DNA from: Paracyclopina nana
Lineage: Eukaryota; Arthropoda; Copepoda; Cyclopoida; Cyclopettidae
Direction of reading: 5' to 3'
Assembly: GCA_019096065.1 (NCBI GenBank)
Contig: JAGUCH010000004.1
Span: 6,014,001-6,078,000, forward strand
DNA length: 64,000 bases
Below the pieces are notes generated by a model. That model was not told the origin of the DNA, did not search any database, and was given only the letters and a program-made list of their open reading frames with translations. The position numbers and the translations under genes are program-made. Shown here in pieces: positions 31,419-51,336 of this stretch. How positions within the stretch are numbered: the stretch's first letter is position 1; the number at the start of each line of letters is the position of its first letter.

Positions 31419-32654
31419 ATGAACGATTATTCCGAATCGCCATTGTCCACGAGGAAAAAACGTGACCAATTGGTCAGGCGACCGTTGAAAGAGCTTGTCG
31501 CCACTCCGAAGCCGAAAGGCCAAGTCAAAGGCCAAATAGTCCAAGATGTCGTCACGCCTCCCAACTACAACACGAACGATTCCTATGAGCGGAGGTCGGG
31601 CAGAAAGTACACTTCTCCTCCCAATGCTGAATACCGCACAAGCTCGCCTCACACTGACAGCATTAGCAACGTCATCAGTCCTCCTCAAGTGTCGATGATC
31701 AATGCCGAACCGACCAGAGAGTCGCCCAGATTGAAACAAAGTAAAAAAGAAGCACCCAAAGATGACTCAACTTTGACCTCAAGCTCGGAGGATGAGGAAG
31801 AGAAGGACACGCCCATCAGCTCAAGAACCAGAAGCCACACTTTAATAACTGATTCGAGTCTAAGAAAAAACCTCGCCAAGGACTTGGAAGATAGCGAATA
31901 TTCGAATTCTTCATGGTGGCCAATTGTTGCCGTAGTTGTTGCCATCATGGCCTGTGCCTATTTTTACTATTCAGGCAGACATTTCGACGACCAGGAAGTG
32001 GCTATCACGGGGAAAGGAGAAGCATTTGACAGGTTCTACAGGGACCTCGACAACATCCGCAGTGATTTCCCCGGGCAAGACAACAAAACTTGGTCAGCCT
32101 TCGCCAGTCAAGCTAGAAAAATCCTGAAAGGTCGAGCCAATCAACCACTGTGCCTTCTTCTTTTACACGACGAGGATGCGATGAAAACTGCTGATTGCCT
32201 GGCCAAAGCTGTGGCCACATCGATTTTCTATGCCATGAATCGTAGCGATGGACGCAAAGTTCTTCGCATTGATGCCAAAGACTTCACCTACTTGCCCACC
32301 CACAAAAAAGATGCCAAAGGAGAACTGTTTGAAACGCTCAAAAGTGAGCTGATAACGCACAAAGTCTCAGTTCTGCATGACATTCAGTCTCTGGCTGCCA
32401 ACACCGTCATGGCGCTTCATGGCATTTGTGATGAAGGCTTTTTACACAATGACAGTTTGAAACCTGTGATCATCATGACAGCTCAAGATTTGAGGCCGGA
32501 AAATCCAGTGGAGCTGCAAAAAGAACGGGCTGGAAACTTGATTCGATCCTTGTGGGAAAAATCCCTGGGCTCGGACAAAGTTGGCCCACTAATATCCAGA
32601 ATTGCTGCTGTGCCTATTTTTGTACAAAATGAAGAGAACAAAGAGTGCCAATGA
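31419..32654 (+). CDS. TOR1AIP: Torsin-activating LAP1/LULL1 homologue
   Basis: Single-exon 411 aa type II membrane protein. LAP1 (inner nuclear membrane) and LULL1 (ER) activate torsin AAA+ ATPases through a luminal AAA-like domain. Residues 1-165 are basic, Ser/Pro-rich and nucleoplasmic-type. A single membrane helix lies at about 166-185 (WWPIVAVVVAIMACAYFYY). The luminal domain follows, with WSAFASQARKILKGRANQPL, LLLLHDEDA, VLRIDAKDF, SVLHDIQSL, LKPVIIMTA and a final LWEKSLG. These align in order with the LAP1C luminal fold. The long basic N-terminus favours LAP1 over LULL1. The PLPP6 ATG follows after 50 nt on the same strand. It is divergent from MFSD6. Confidence 0.85.
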   Translation: MNDYSESPLSTRKKRDQLVRRPLKELVATPKPKGQVKGQIVQDVVTPPNYNTNDSYERRSGRKYTSPPNAEYRTSSPHTDSISNVISPPQVSMINAEPTRESPRLKQSKKEAPKDDSTLTSSSEDEEEKDTPISSRTRSHTLITDSSLRKNLAKDLEDSEYSNSSWWPIVAVVVAIMACAYFYYSGRHFDDQEVAITGKGEAFDRFYRDLDNIRSDFPGQDNKTWSAFASQARKILKGRANQPLCLLLLHDEDAMKTADCLAKAVATSIFYAMNRSDGRKVLRIDAKDFTYLPTHKKDAKGELFETLKSELITHKVSVLHDIQSLAANTVMALHGICDEGFLHNDSLKPVIIMTAQDLRPENPVELQKERAGNLIRSLWEKSLGSDKVGPLISRIAAVPIFVQNEENKECQ

Positions 32655-32687
32655 GAGGCCACTATTCAAGCATTAAACCAAGTGTTA

Positions 32688-32704
32688 CTTTTTATCTTTC
32701 AGTC
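32688..32704 (+). promoter_or_regulatory. Splice acceptor two bases before the PLPP6 ATG
   Basis: TACTTTTTATCTTTCAG ends at 32702, then TC and the ATG. The LAP1 stop is 50 nt upstream and no poly(A) hexamer is visible between. Confidence 0.65.
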
Positions 32705-33337
32705 ATGGCGGAAGTGAAGTCCAAACGTCAATTACCCGACTGGCTGAGGCAAACTTTGGAGTTGGACAAGGCTGTCACCAAGCAGGCTTTCGAAGCTTTT
32801 GATTCCAAGTTTGGATATGCCAAATACCGAACTCATATGAAGGCTTTGGAAGTGTCATGCCACGGCCTAATATGGCTGGTCGGGTGCGTTGCTCTTCTCT
32901 ACTTTGGCTTCAGCCCGTACCTTTGGGTGAACATGCTATTCCTCCAAGTACTGGACATTGTCTTGATCGCCACAATCAAAGCGTTTGTGCGACGCCCAAG
33001 GCCAGCTTTAAATCAAGATGACATGTTTTTCACCAAAGGCCCAGACAAGTTTAGCTTCCCTTCGGGCCACGCTTCTCGAGGATTTGCTGTGGCCTTTTTC
33101 TTCGCTTGTCTCTACCCATTGGGACCAGTCTTGGTCGTGCCCATTGCTATTTGGTCCGTGTTAGTCGCAATGTCAAGAGTCTGCCTGGCCAGACACCATA
33201 TCTTAGATGTGATGGGAGGACTAATGGTGGCTTTAATTGAATACGCCATCATGGCTTTGGTCTGGCTGAGTGAGGAGCAAGCCCAGAAGTGGGCTAATTA
33301 CTTCGCCGATTCTGAAGATCCCTGGTCAAGTGGGTAA
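32705..33337 (+). CDS. PLPP6: Polyisoprenoid diphosphate phosphatase, PLPP6 type
   Basis: 210 aa membrane phosphatase of the PAP2 superfamily. PLPP6 dephosphorylates presqualene, farnesyl and related diphosphates at the ER or nuclear envelope. All three catalytic motifs are present: KAFVRRPRP (about 92-100), PSGHAS (119-124) and SRVCLARHH with downstream Asp (157-168). Four to five membrane helices surround them. The frame is open upstream to 32645, but the ATG at 32705 directly follows a strong acceptor and is preferred. Its position after LAP1 is notable because both products would act at the nuclear envelope/ER. Confidence 0.9.
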   Translation: MAEVKSKRQLPDWLRQTLELDKAVTKQAFEAFDSKFGYAKYRTHMKALEVSCHGLIWLVGCVALLYFGFSPYLWVNMLFLQVLDIVLIATIKAFVRRPRPALNQDDMFFTKGPDKFSFPSGHASRGFAVAFFFACLYPLGPVLVVPIAIWSVLVAMSRVCLARHHILDVMGGLMVALIEYAIMALVWLSEEQAQKWANYFADSEDPWSSG

Positions 33338-33534
33338 GCGCTCTACAATGATTAAAAGGACTCGCGCGAAGCCATTGATTCGTGGTATATTTTACTTCGG
33401 GGAATGCTTAGCCCAGTTACAATTACTAAAGTTGAAATTATACTACACCTAACGTAACATTAACTATTATGACTTTGGCGTTAACACATTAAATACAACG
33501 TTGGTTTGTACAAAAAACGTAGAATATCACAAAA

Positions 33535-42137
<8,603 letters not shown>

Positions 42138-42755
42138 TTATCTATGCGTAGTCGACGTCGGTGGAACGCGCCCACCTGAACGGCGGATCGCGCCGTCGAA
42201 AGCTGTTCGCTGTTTAGGGGTTCCGGGGGTTGCGTGCTTAGTAGCACACTCGTCGGAGAGAGCTCGGCCATTCACTGCTTTTGCCAGATGGACGACAGCG
42301 ACAACGTTCAATACACGATCATTTCACATATTGCAAGAGCTTCGTAGAAGACTGCACTGAATGCGTGCCGTTGTTTCTTATCACCTAATCGACATGTTTA
42401 ATACCGTCATGACAATGGGACAAGTTTGTCGTGTTTTTCTGGCTTGCGTTGTTATGAGACTCGCATTAAAGTTTGACCGGTTGCGATTTGACGAGAAATC
42501 GAAAATACAATTAAGCAATGCACGCGCGCCCAACGTCGGGCTCTTTTCCATTATTTAACATTCATCAATTTACAAGTGCCAAAGTTGATGCAGCTACAAT
42601 GCATATATACGCAATGATATTGTATTCCGAGCACATGTGACTTTGGTCTTTTAAGCCTTTAAAATTCTTTATGCGACTATCGTAAATGCAACAGCAGCCT
42701 CAATTTTGACAAAGCAGAATAATGCGTCTTCAACATCAAACTTCAATTTCGTATA

Positions 42756-43672
42756 TACTAAATATAGCAGACAAACGCAACGCAGAGCACACTACTAAAT
42801 ACCGCACACAGCAAAAAATACAAATCAAAGTTAAATTATCAGTTTTGGCACATAAACTAATTTTCATTAGTGGAACCGGGCAAAAGTAGGTTTTTTTTTA
42901 TTTTTTTAAGAATGGTTGTAGAATTATTTCGCTGCTTTTTTTGGCAAGTATTTAATTTGTGTGCGGTACTTAGTATGAATTAAATTGAAACGGATAATTT
43001 GAGGCAACTAGGCGCCAAATGTGAGGCAAAGTCAAACTTTTGATTTCACAAGAGCCAAAACTTATACTATACTATGACAAAACTAGTAAGAAAACTCGAA
43101 ATTCTTGACTAGAGCAATTTTGAGTCAAAATCTCAGTCTAAATGGATAATTTGAGGCAACTGGGCACTGAATGAGAGGCAAAGCCAAACGTTTGACTCAT
43201 TTTGAATTCCCAAGAGCCAAAACTTGCGCATAGTAATATAGTTCTACATAACTGCTAAGAAAGCACGAGGGTCAATTTTTGATGAAAAATGTACTCTCTT
43301 TCATCCTTAAATTGTCAATTTACACCAATTTGTGCATAACTCTTATTCAAAGTATCTACTTCCTCCATCACAGATACACATTTGTTTTCCTTTGATTAAT
43401 TCATGACCATCTTTAGTGTGCGGTATTTAGTTGGCAAACATACAAAATACCGCACACACTTAAAAAAACGGCAAAAGAAAAAAACAGAAACAGATTCTGG
43501 TTGAGCTTTCCGGATTTTCACATTCTTTTCATGCTTACCAGTGTTTCAAGTCACTAAAAATTAATTTGTGTTGTCCTTTAGCCAGTTTCATTAGTTCATT
43601 GTTATAAAGTAAAAGGTAGAGCGTGGTATTTAGTAGTGTGCGTTGCGTTGCGTTTGTGTGCGGTATTTAGTA
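42756..43672. mobile_element. Inverted-repeat element with TACTAAATACCGCACAC-type ends
   Basis: About 917 bp. The left end carries TACTAAATA, ACAAACGCAACGCAGAGC and ACTACTAAATACCGCACAC. The right end carries the same blocks inverted (GTATTTAGTAGTGTG, GCGTTGCGTTTGT, GCGGTATTTAGTA). Further GTGTGCGGTATTTAG copies occur inside (near 42958 and 43420), so it may be a mosaic of shorter elements. There is no transposase frame. A TA target duplication is possible. Superfamily uncertain. Confidence 0.7.
42992..43255. repeat. Internal direct duplication, about 152-bp period
   Basis: GGATAATTTGAGGCAACT starts at 42992 and again at 43144. The following GAGGCAAAG and AAGAGCCAAAACTT words repeat in the same order. 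The two units are diverged, so the duplication is old. Confidence 0.7.
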
Positions 43673-44092
43673 TGTACCCTTTAATTTATGCGTTTTAAAT
43701 AACAACTGAACCTTCCACTTGCAGTATATTTGCCCAAAACCTGGCGTAGAGTCACTGTTTGTGTAACCGAACTTGCAAGTCCTCGTTTCAATTAGGTTAG
43801 GTTAGCCGCAAGGCTCACACTGAGCAGGTTTCGAGATCAACTAGAATTTATTGCGTTGAGTAGCACAAGACTAGAAGTGCTACTATGCAGCGATCTAGGT
43901 TACCATAGAGTGTATTCCATATATCGTATGATCAGTCATAACTCTATATGTTCACGATTTGTTGTGCTGGGGAATTAAATAGTATTTCAATATCTGTTTC
44001 TCGTGTTCCTGACGCGTAAATCAATTAAAAATCATCTGGATAAAGTACTATTGTAAAACGTACACATGGCGTACAAATATGGACGAGGCTGT

Positions 44093-45981
44093 TCAGGCCT
44101 GCTCTTCGTTCAGCATCGACTCTCCGCCAGCCCCTCCCCCCGCATCCTTCATAACGTACAGCTCGTTGATCGAGGACTTTTTCGACTTGAGCCGAAACAG
44201 CCTCCACGCCAGCGGGTGAATGTAGTCCTCATCACAATCCTTGATCTCGTTGTGGCCTCCGGTGATCAAGCTCGCAACGATGCACAGCACGATCGTCAGT
44301 GACATTCCGATAATTGGATATAGGTTGTACGACATTCGGTAGATGTCTTCGAATTCGAACGGTCGATCCAGTAGATGGAAAGCCACTGAATTATTACTGG
44401 TCGCGTACGACACGGGCTCGGTGACGTTGGCGAAAATGCTGCAGTTGTTGGCACTGAGTGGCAACGTCGGAGTTCCCACCCCGTACACCACGGACCCCAT
44501 GGACAGCCAGATGTTGACGATCTGGCCGGCTATGAGCCCGAAGCAGGATCCCTTGAGGTTGACAAACGGTACCAGTATTGAGACGAGAGTGTAGCCAAAC
44601 ATGGGGCCCATGCAGGCACCAAAAAGTTTCCCTCCCGTGCTGATCAGTGAGCCGAGGTTGTCGCAGAGAAATGCCATGCCCGTTGCACAAATGCCGAAAA
44701 TCACCGAGAGGCTGCGAACGATGACTGTTTCAGTCCGGTCGGAAATGCCCCTGAACCTCTCGAGGTTCTTCACCTCCTCCCACGTGACCGAGGCCAGAGC
44801 ATGGAGCGCAGAGTCCAGCGTGCTGAGGGCTCCGGAGAAGAGGCAGGAGATGAAAATGCCCGGCACTCCGGGGGCCTTGACGGAGAACTGCTGCAGCACA
44901 AACAGGGGAATCACGCCGTCTCGTTTCTCCACCATTCCAGACAAGACGGGGTCACAGTCCAAGTAAAATGCATAGAGGATGAGACCAATGAGAGCGACCA
45001 AGGTGACCATCACCACTTGACCAACGAAGTTGACGTACAAGGCCAGTCTTCCCTTCACGATGGTGGGGAGGCAAAGAGCCCTGTGGATCAGGTATTGGGA
45101 GCAGGTGTACGGAGCTCCCCATAGAATGAATGTGCCAAAGAACACGTTGATGAAGGTGTGCCTCTCGAATGGGTCCAGACTCATGTTGAAGAACTCAATG
45201 CGGTTCCCTTCCAGCGCCACTTCCCTATACACGAATCCGCATATATTAATTGCTTTCTTTACGCAAATATCATAATAATATGTACGTACCATACGCGCGC
45301 GAGTCCTCCGGTCTCGTTGAGGCCTTGGATGAAGATGGCCAGGATGCCTCCAAACATGATGAAGATTTGGAACACATCGGTCCACACGATCGCTTTCATG
45401 CCACCCAAGGTCGTGTAGAGCGTGGAGCAGACTCCGAGGAGCAGAACGCAAATCCACCATGACAAGTTGGTCACCGAGCTCAACGCAATCGTGGGGGCAT
45501 ACACGACAATGGCCACATACAGCATAGTCTAAGTAATAGAAACGTTTGACATGTACAACTATGCGAGTTAAAATTCAAGCTATACCTTGAGCACAAAAAT
45601 CAGAGTCATCAAGATTCGGGGGAACTTTGAGCGATACCTCAGCTCGAAATACTCGTAGATGGAGACCACTTGGATCCGGTAGAGAATTGGCAGCCAAAGC
45701 TCAGCGGCCACCATGACACCGAGGCCGGTGCCCAATACCATGATGTAGAATTGAGTGCCATGAGAGTAGATTTCGCTCGGGATGCCCAAGATCATGTAAG
45801 CCGAATTGAAGCTGGCGCACAGACTGATTGCCATGGGAATGATGCCAAACGACCGGGAGCCCATGACAAACTCCTCGTTGTTCTTGGACGACTTGGACGC
45901 GTGGTAGACTCCAATGCCGAACGAGACGACGAGCATGATGCCGAAAATGGCATAGTCTGCGATCGAGAAGGACAGGTCCAT
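44093..45981 (-). CDS. SLC5A-family sodium-coupled transporter (SMCT/SMVT-like)
   Basis: Sodium/solute symporter of about 13 membrane segments, 588 aa. Minus-strand exons: 45981-45586, 45528-45290 and 45224-44093; the introns are 57 and 65 bp. It opens with an extracellular N-terminus and IADYAIFGIMLVVSFGIGVY. It shows EFVMGSRSFGIIPMAISLCA, SIYEYFELRYRS and the family LGGMKAIVWTDVFQ segment. ISCLFSGALSTLDSALHALA contains the Ser/Thr of the second sodium site. Extracellular NxS/T sites lie near the last helices. It is most like the monocarboxylate/multivitamin (SLC5A8, 12, 6) branch that is expanded in arthropods; the substrate cannot be decided. An acceptor at 46012, 30 nt before the ATG, indicates a 5' UTR intron or leader splice. 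Confidence 0.92.
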
Positions 45982-47393
45982 TTTCCCTGATTTTCACCAC
46001 AGCACAGCCTGCAAAATTCAAAATTCAATCCTGCATTACAAGTAGCAATTGCTGATACCGCAGAAAAAAAAGCTTCCATTCATGCGCGTTTTCACGCTTC
46101 AAAGCTTAGCTAGCAAATATTTCAAGAGTTCTTGCTTTTAAAACTGCGAAATCTTTTATTCTTGACTATAGCTTCTCGCAGCTTCTTACCCTTTCCCTTT
46201 TATGAGCACCCAATTTCTCCCGTTTCGTAATTCGTTTTTGACTCCGTACGTATCACTAGGCCGCCGCTTGCTGCTGCTGCGAATTGTACTTAGACACGAC
46301 TGGGCCAAACGGGACAAAACAATGCTATTTATGCAACCGTATATAGTAGGCTTTGAGGCAGGTATAGGGATGCTCCTAATAATACATAGCTTGCTCCACT
46401 CGAGCAACGCATAAAGCACAAAGCAACGCATATATGTACTGCTTGTTCCTTTATTACATAGATATACCCCCAAACCTTTCAACCTTGCGCGCGCCGCGCG
46501 CTTAATGCACGCAATTTACCAAAAGGAAGCCATAGGTACATATATAGTATACGCGGCTAGGAAGTGCCCCATTGTACAAGCAAAGCGAGCGGAGCAAGTA
46601 GCCCCGGCTCTTATAGTAATATTAGTAATGGGTGCGTTTATGTAAGTAAAAAAAGCTTTCCTTTTTACGGGAGCTGCAATATGTTACTTTACTGCAGTGC
46701 AGTGCAGCGGCCGTACACGTGCCTTTTATATTCAAGATCGGGAGCGCAAACTTGCATTAATTAAGCAAACAGCCCATCACTATTGATGGCTTTTCCATTG
46801 ATTCCGCTTACCTCGTCTCGCGAACCGATGCGATTCCTATGTCTCAGCAGAGTGACTTGCCCCACTTGTCATGAGCGGCAAACTGCGTGAGGAGGAGGAG
46901 CAGCCGTCCGCAGTCTTTTACATAATGCCTGCGATGGATGAAACGTGGCCTCGCGTATACGAAACGCACCTCTCGACTGATGAAGAAGAAGGAGGAGGAC
47001 CGAAGAGGTCCCAAAATGAGAGCAACGGTAGAGAGGGCGCGCGGCCTTGCAATGAAAGATGCAGCAGCTAGTGATCAGCATTCACTTTGATGCCGTTGGC
47101 CTCCACGAGGCTGCCCGCGTCTGCTGATAGGATCAAGACGAAGGTTGCGGCGACCGTACGGCCTCGTTTTTTCACGTACAGCAGCGCGCTACGTAGCCGC
47201 TCAAGTGCAACTGAAAGCCGCGCGTTTTCATACACGAAATGGCTCTCCTCCCGCTCGCCGAATTTTCCCAGCACGACGACGACGACGACGACTCTCCCAA
47301 GTGAGCTGCGGCCTCCAATCTTGGCTGCCTCTCTCGCAGAGGCTGCCAGAGAGGCTGCACGCGTGTGCGTGTGGGCGGAACGCCGGCGGATAT

Positions 47394-47870
47394 ACTGGAT
47401 AGAACTGCTTTCGCTTTACCGGCAACTGGTTGAGAAAGTGAACTAACCCACTGACACACTACTGCAACTGTGCTACTACGAAGAAGGCCCATGCTGCAAA
47501 TGCATACACAATGCGTGTGCCTACCGCCCGTAAAACGACGATTTTTAATGCGCAGTTGTACCGAAATACGCGCGCGTATTAACCACCCAGTCTTTGTAAG
47601 TTTTTACATTTCCTTTGCCTCTGCTCTGTAAACAAAGGGGCAAAATGAAAAAGGCAACTCAACTTGGGAGCAAATTTGAAAATGGCCAGCTTTCAAAGAA
47701 AAATTCATGGAATAATTTATTATCAACGGAATAGGAATGTGTGACATTCGTACTGGATCAAACTGCTTTCAGACTGCCGGCAACTGGATTAGAAAGCGAC
47801 CTAACCCACTGATATGTTGCCTAGAAGAAACTATCTAGGCCCATGCTGCATTAGCTACAGGGCATGCATG
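47394..47870. repeat. Diverged direct repeat pair (47394-47503 and 47754-47864)
   Basis: Both copies share AACTGCTTTC, GCCGGCAACTGG or ACCGGCAACTGG, AACCCACTGA and GGCCCATGCTGCA in the same order over about 110 bp. They are 360 bp apart, with A/T-rich sequence between. It could be an old segmental duplication or two copies of a dispersed element. Confidence 0.65.
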
Positions 47871-49524
47871 CGCCATCCCCTCTCCATAAGAAACTTTTTT
47901 GAGCGCATTTGCTAATTATGCACTTCAAGAAAGAGTTGGTAGAAAATTATTTTTCGCCAAGCTTTTCAATAAGAGCTGATTTTGAAATTTATCATGCTAG
48001 ATGGCGCCACTGCACTGTAAGGTAGTATAGCTGTTTACGCATGACGCTTTGACGGAAAAGTGGCAAAAAAATATTTTAAGGTTACGCACTCAAAAGCTGC
48101 TATAAGTTGCCAGTATTTTGATAAAACAGCCCAAATCACTAATTACCTGATGAAAAAAGTTTTTATCTGGTAGCGCCATAAAAGCCAACATTATTTAACT
48201 CTGCTCTGATTGGTCTAAAAAAGGCGGAAAATTTCAAATTACATTGCAATTGAAGAATTTTAGCATTTTCCCGCTTTTTTTCTGCTGATTGGCCTGATTT
48301 TTTTTAACTAAGTAGCATGAAATGTAATAGGGATCAAATATTATTTATCGAATTTTTGAGAAATCATATGGGAAGGCCAATTTTTTGGCAAATTTCGAAT
48401 TGCTATTTAGCTGCCTCTGTAGTGAACATACTACACGGCTTTTCACGCTAGGGTGCGCTGACTGTACTACGTAACAGACGCCATCGTTCCTTAATTTGAC
48501 ATATTGTCATACTTTAGGAAGCAGGCTGCTATTTAGAAGAGTTTAGCATTTTTTATGTAAGTCTATCTGTCAAATGCAAGGTGACTCTTTTTAAAGCGCG
48601 TACGGTATCGTATCAAAGTAGTTTAGAAATCGGAAATGAATTATTCACAAGCGCTTTTCCCATTATCACAAGGGCCTGTTTTTTTAGGATATTCTCACTG
48701 CTGCATTTTGCAGCTTTCGCTTTGGCTCCAACTAGATGAGATGCTCACTGATTAGCACTCATCATAATTATTTCAAGGGACGTTGTCATTAGGTATTAGT
48801 CTAGGCATGCGTCCAATATTCCAGCTTTTCGCTGTTATGAATAAATCATTTAAGTAAATATTGCTTGCCTTTTTCATACACTTTTTTAAAAAACTGCTAG
48901 TCTAGTAAGGGCATGAATTATTAACTGTTACTATATCAATAATTAGCATGATACTGTAATGTTTTGGTAAAAGTAATTTATGGACTTTTAGTAGAGTCTA
49001 ACCATGAAAAAGGTCACGAATTGGCAATGTTTGCTGTTATTTTTTTATTTTTTTTGAAGCATTATCAGATTATTTGATATTAATTAGTGCGTAAAATACC
49101 AGAAATAAGAATTGCTAGGCTTAGAGGGGTAGAAACGAGTATGTTTTCAGCTGATCTTGATGGAAGGTATCAACCAGATCTACACGTCCGAATTGCATTG
49201 CACTGTGGACTAATCGGGGGCGAACGCACTTGGCAAATTAAAAAATGAAAATAAGAATAAAAAACAAATAGTAGAAAAATAAGCATTGACAGTTTTCATA
49301 GGAAACCGAAATCAAGCTTAGTTCCCTAGATTGCAATCTGATTGGTGGAGTAACAGTTACCAAACAAAAAAGGGCATTTCATCTAGAAGATCAACATTTT
49401 AATTAATCAATTTCAACTATTTACAAAATATATGTATCCATTGTTAAGTCTTGTCATATTAAAGCTGGTGGTACAAAATATTTTGGGGAAAACGACTGTA
49501 CTTTTAGCCACTGAAAAGTAGTTA

Positions 49525-49930
49525 AGTGGTTGGAGGAAAAGTGTTCAGAAATGTGGTCATCGAGTAGCCTAAAAAGTGTTCAAAAAAGTGAAAAGAGCAA
49601 CTGGTAAAGATCGAAATGGTCAAAGAAAGTGAAAAAAGTGGTCAGAGAAAATGAGAAAAGTGGTCAGAGAAAATGAAAAAAGTGGTCATAGCAAGTAGTC
49701 ACAGAAAAGGGGCCTGGAAAGTGTAAGAAAAAGTGGTCAGTAAAAGCGTTTTAAAAATAGTGTCAGCGAAAGTGGTCAGAAAAAGTATGAGAGAGAGTGG
49801 TCTGAAAAAATGACATAAGTGGTCTAAGTAGTCAGAGAAAATGAAAAAAGTGGCCAGAAAAGAGTAAGAGGAAGTGGTCAGATAAATGTCAGAGAAAATG
49901 GTCGAAAAGTGGCTTGAAAAGTGATAAATC
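49525..49930. repeat. AAGTGGTCAGAGAAAATG minisatellite
   Basis: Imperfect tandem units of about 16-22 bp built on AAAAGTGGTCAGAGAAAATG fill roughly 400 bp. Unit length varies and the copies are diverged. No coding potential. Confidence 0.8.
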
Positions 49931-50320
49931 CTTAACTTTATCGGCTCGTACTTACCCGAATAGCCATGTCATGAAGATTTTGAAAGGACAAAAACTCTAA
50001 AATGACTCAAAGGAGAACAGCGTGGCACTCCATCGAAAATTCACGATTTTCACGTTGCAACATGCTTTTAAAAATGTCTGAAGTTTTTTTCGTTTTAGAT
50101 AGTTTTCTTGAAAATCCGCCACTTTTGTTCAGTTTACAACCAAAGTGCATAAACCCAATTATGCAAAGTTTTGTAAACTGAACAAATTTTTCGGGCTTCG
50201 CTTGCCTTTCCATGATTTAAAAATCACCATGCACCAGTTTGGAGTTGAATTGCCACATCTTGCTTTTGAAATCCATTTATATGCGTATCAGACTGAGACA
50301 GCTGAGTTCTGAGTAGTGAG

Positions 50321-50765
50321 CAGGGTGACCAGAAAATTAGAGCGGGTTGTAGCCAGATTTTCCTCTAAAATAGCCACGTTTGGCTATCTTAGAAAAATTG
50401 CTCATAATAGCCACAAATTGGTGAAAAATAGCCACATTTTTAGGAATTTTCAAGATAATATTTGTTATTCTGAAATTTTTTCCCAAGTTTTGGGATTGCT
50501 GTGGATGAAATCAAGGATTTAATAATGATTTTCTTCGAAAATTGGTGACAAAAGATAAAAAAAATAAGTTGGCCAATTTTGCAAATTTCATTTTTTCCCC
50601 AGCTTTTTTGATGATTTTCAAGCGTTTATTAAGTAAAAATATCAAATTTTCGGACTTTTCAAAAATAGCCACGAATGGCTATGGCTATTCGGCCTAAATT
50701 TCCGTAGCCACACATGGGTCAAAAATAGCCACTTTGGCTATAAATAGCCACATCTGGTCACCCTG
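50321..50765. mobile_element. hAT-type MITE, CAGGGTGACCAGA family
   Basis: 445 bp with terminal inverted repeats CAGGGTGACCAGA and TCTGGTCACCCTG. A perfect 8-bp target duplication GTAGTGAG lies at 50313-50320 and 50766-50773. The interior repeats AATAGCCACA and TTGGCTAT words. No transposase frame. CAGGG ends plus an 8-bp duplication indicate hAT. Confidence 0.92.
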
Positions 50766-50780
50766 GTAGTGAGTACTGAA

Positions 50781-51032
50781 TAGTGATGGAACGAGTTTCA
50801 GCTTGGCTTGAAAGCTTGAAGCTGGAACCCAGCTTGAGCTACATAAGCAAAAAGCTTGTGATCGCTCGGACCGAATTACCGAATATAGTAAAAATGTGAA
50901 AAGCTTGAAATGTGAAATTTTGAGCTTGAAAAAGCTTGTTAATAATTTTCAAAAGCTTGGGATCGCTCGAACACCTTTCAAAAATATTAAAAGTTTGATC
51001 AAGCTGAACATTTCCGGCTGGTTTCGTCATTA
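50781..51032. mobile_element. TAGTGATG-family MITE, copy 2, internally deleted
   Basis: Begins TAGTGATGGAACGAG and continues with the reverse complement of the right half of copies 3 and 4 (TTTCAGCTTGGCTTGAAAGC). The far end, AAGCTGAACATTTCCGGCTGG, is a decayed version of the other terminus. It is about 250 bp, so roughly half the interior is missing. No target duplication was recovered. Confidence 0.75.
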
Positions 51033-51336
51033 GACCGGCGCGACGCATAGAGGTCAGAGGAGTCGCAGTAGCCATGAGTCGAGATGGAATAATTCCATCC
51101 CGACTCCCGAGCGCACTTCTGCCACTTCAATGATCAATCTAACTATCTCAGTTTTCTGTTCGAACAAGCCGAGCTTCTTGCATCTTCCGAAAACAACGCT
51201 TTTTTGTAATTCAATTCAAGCTTTTTTTTAGCTACAACAAATTGAGAAATTGGAAGACAAAATTAGCATTTTTTTGAACAAATTAAAAGATGAATTTCCA
51301 AAATGTCAAGTTTCTTCAAGCTGTTTAAGTTTGTGG

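Larger units (their letters stand above)
45982..50312. other. Gene-poor region upstream of SLC5A
   Basis: About 4.3 kb with no supported gene. The 46-47.5 kb part is GC-richer and has several overlapping frames on both strands (for example around 47.1-47.4 kb) without recognisable domains, start context or splice partners. From 47.5 kb the sequence is AT-rich, with the repeats listed separately. Confidence 0.5.

Noticed and set aside
43790..43803. Telomeric TTAGG repeat
   Set aside because: Only about two and a half units are present, which is expected by chance in AT-rich DNA and does not mark a telomere.
47068..47446. Overlapping frames on both strands near 47.1-47.4 kb, one with a hydrophobic stretch and GSLVEANGIKV
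   Set aside because: No ATG in a sensible position, no splice partners and no domain; the frames are explained by locally higher GC and few stop codons.
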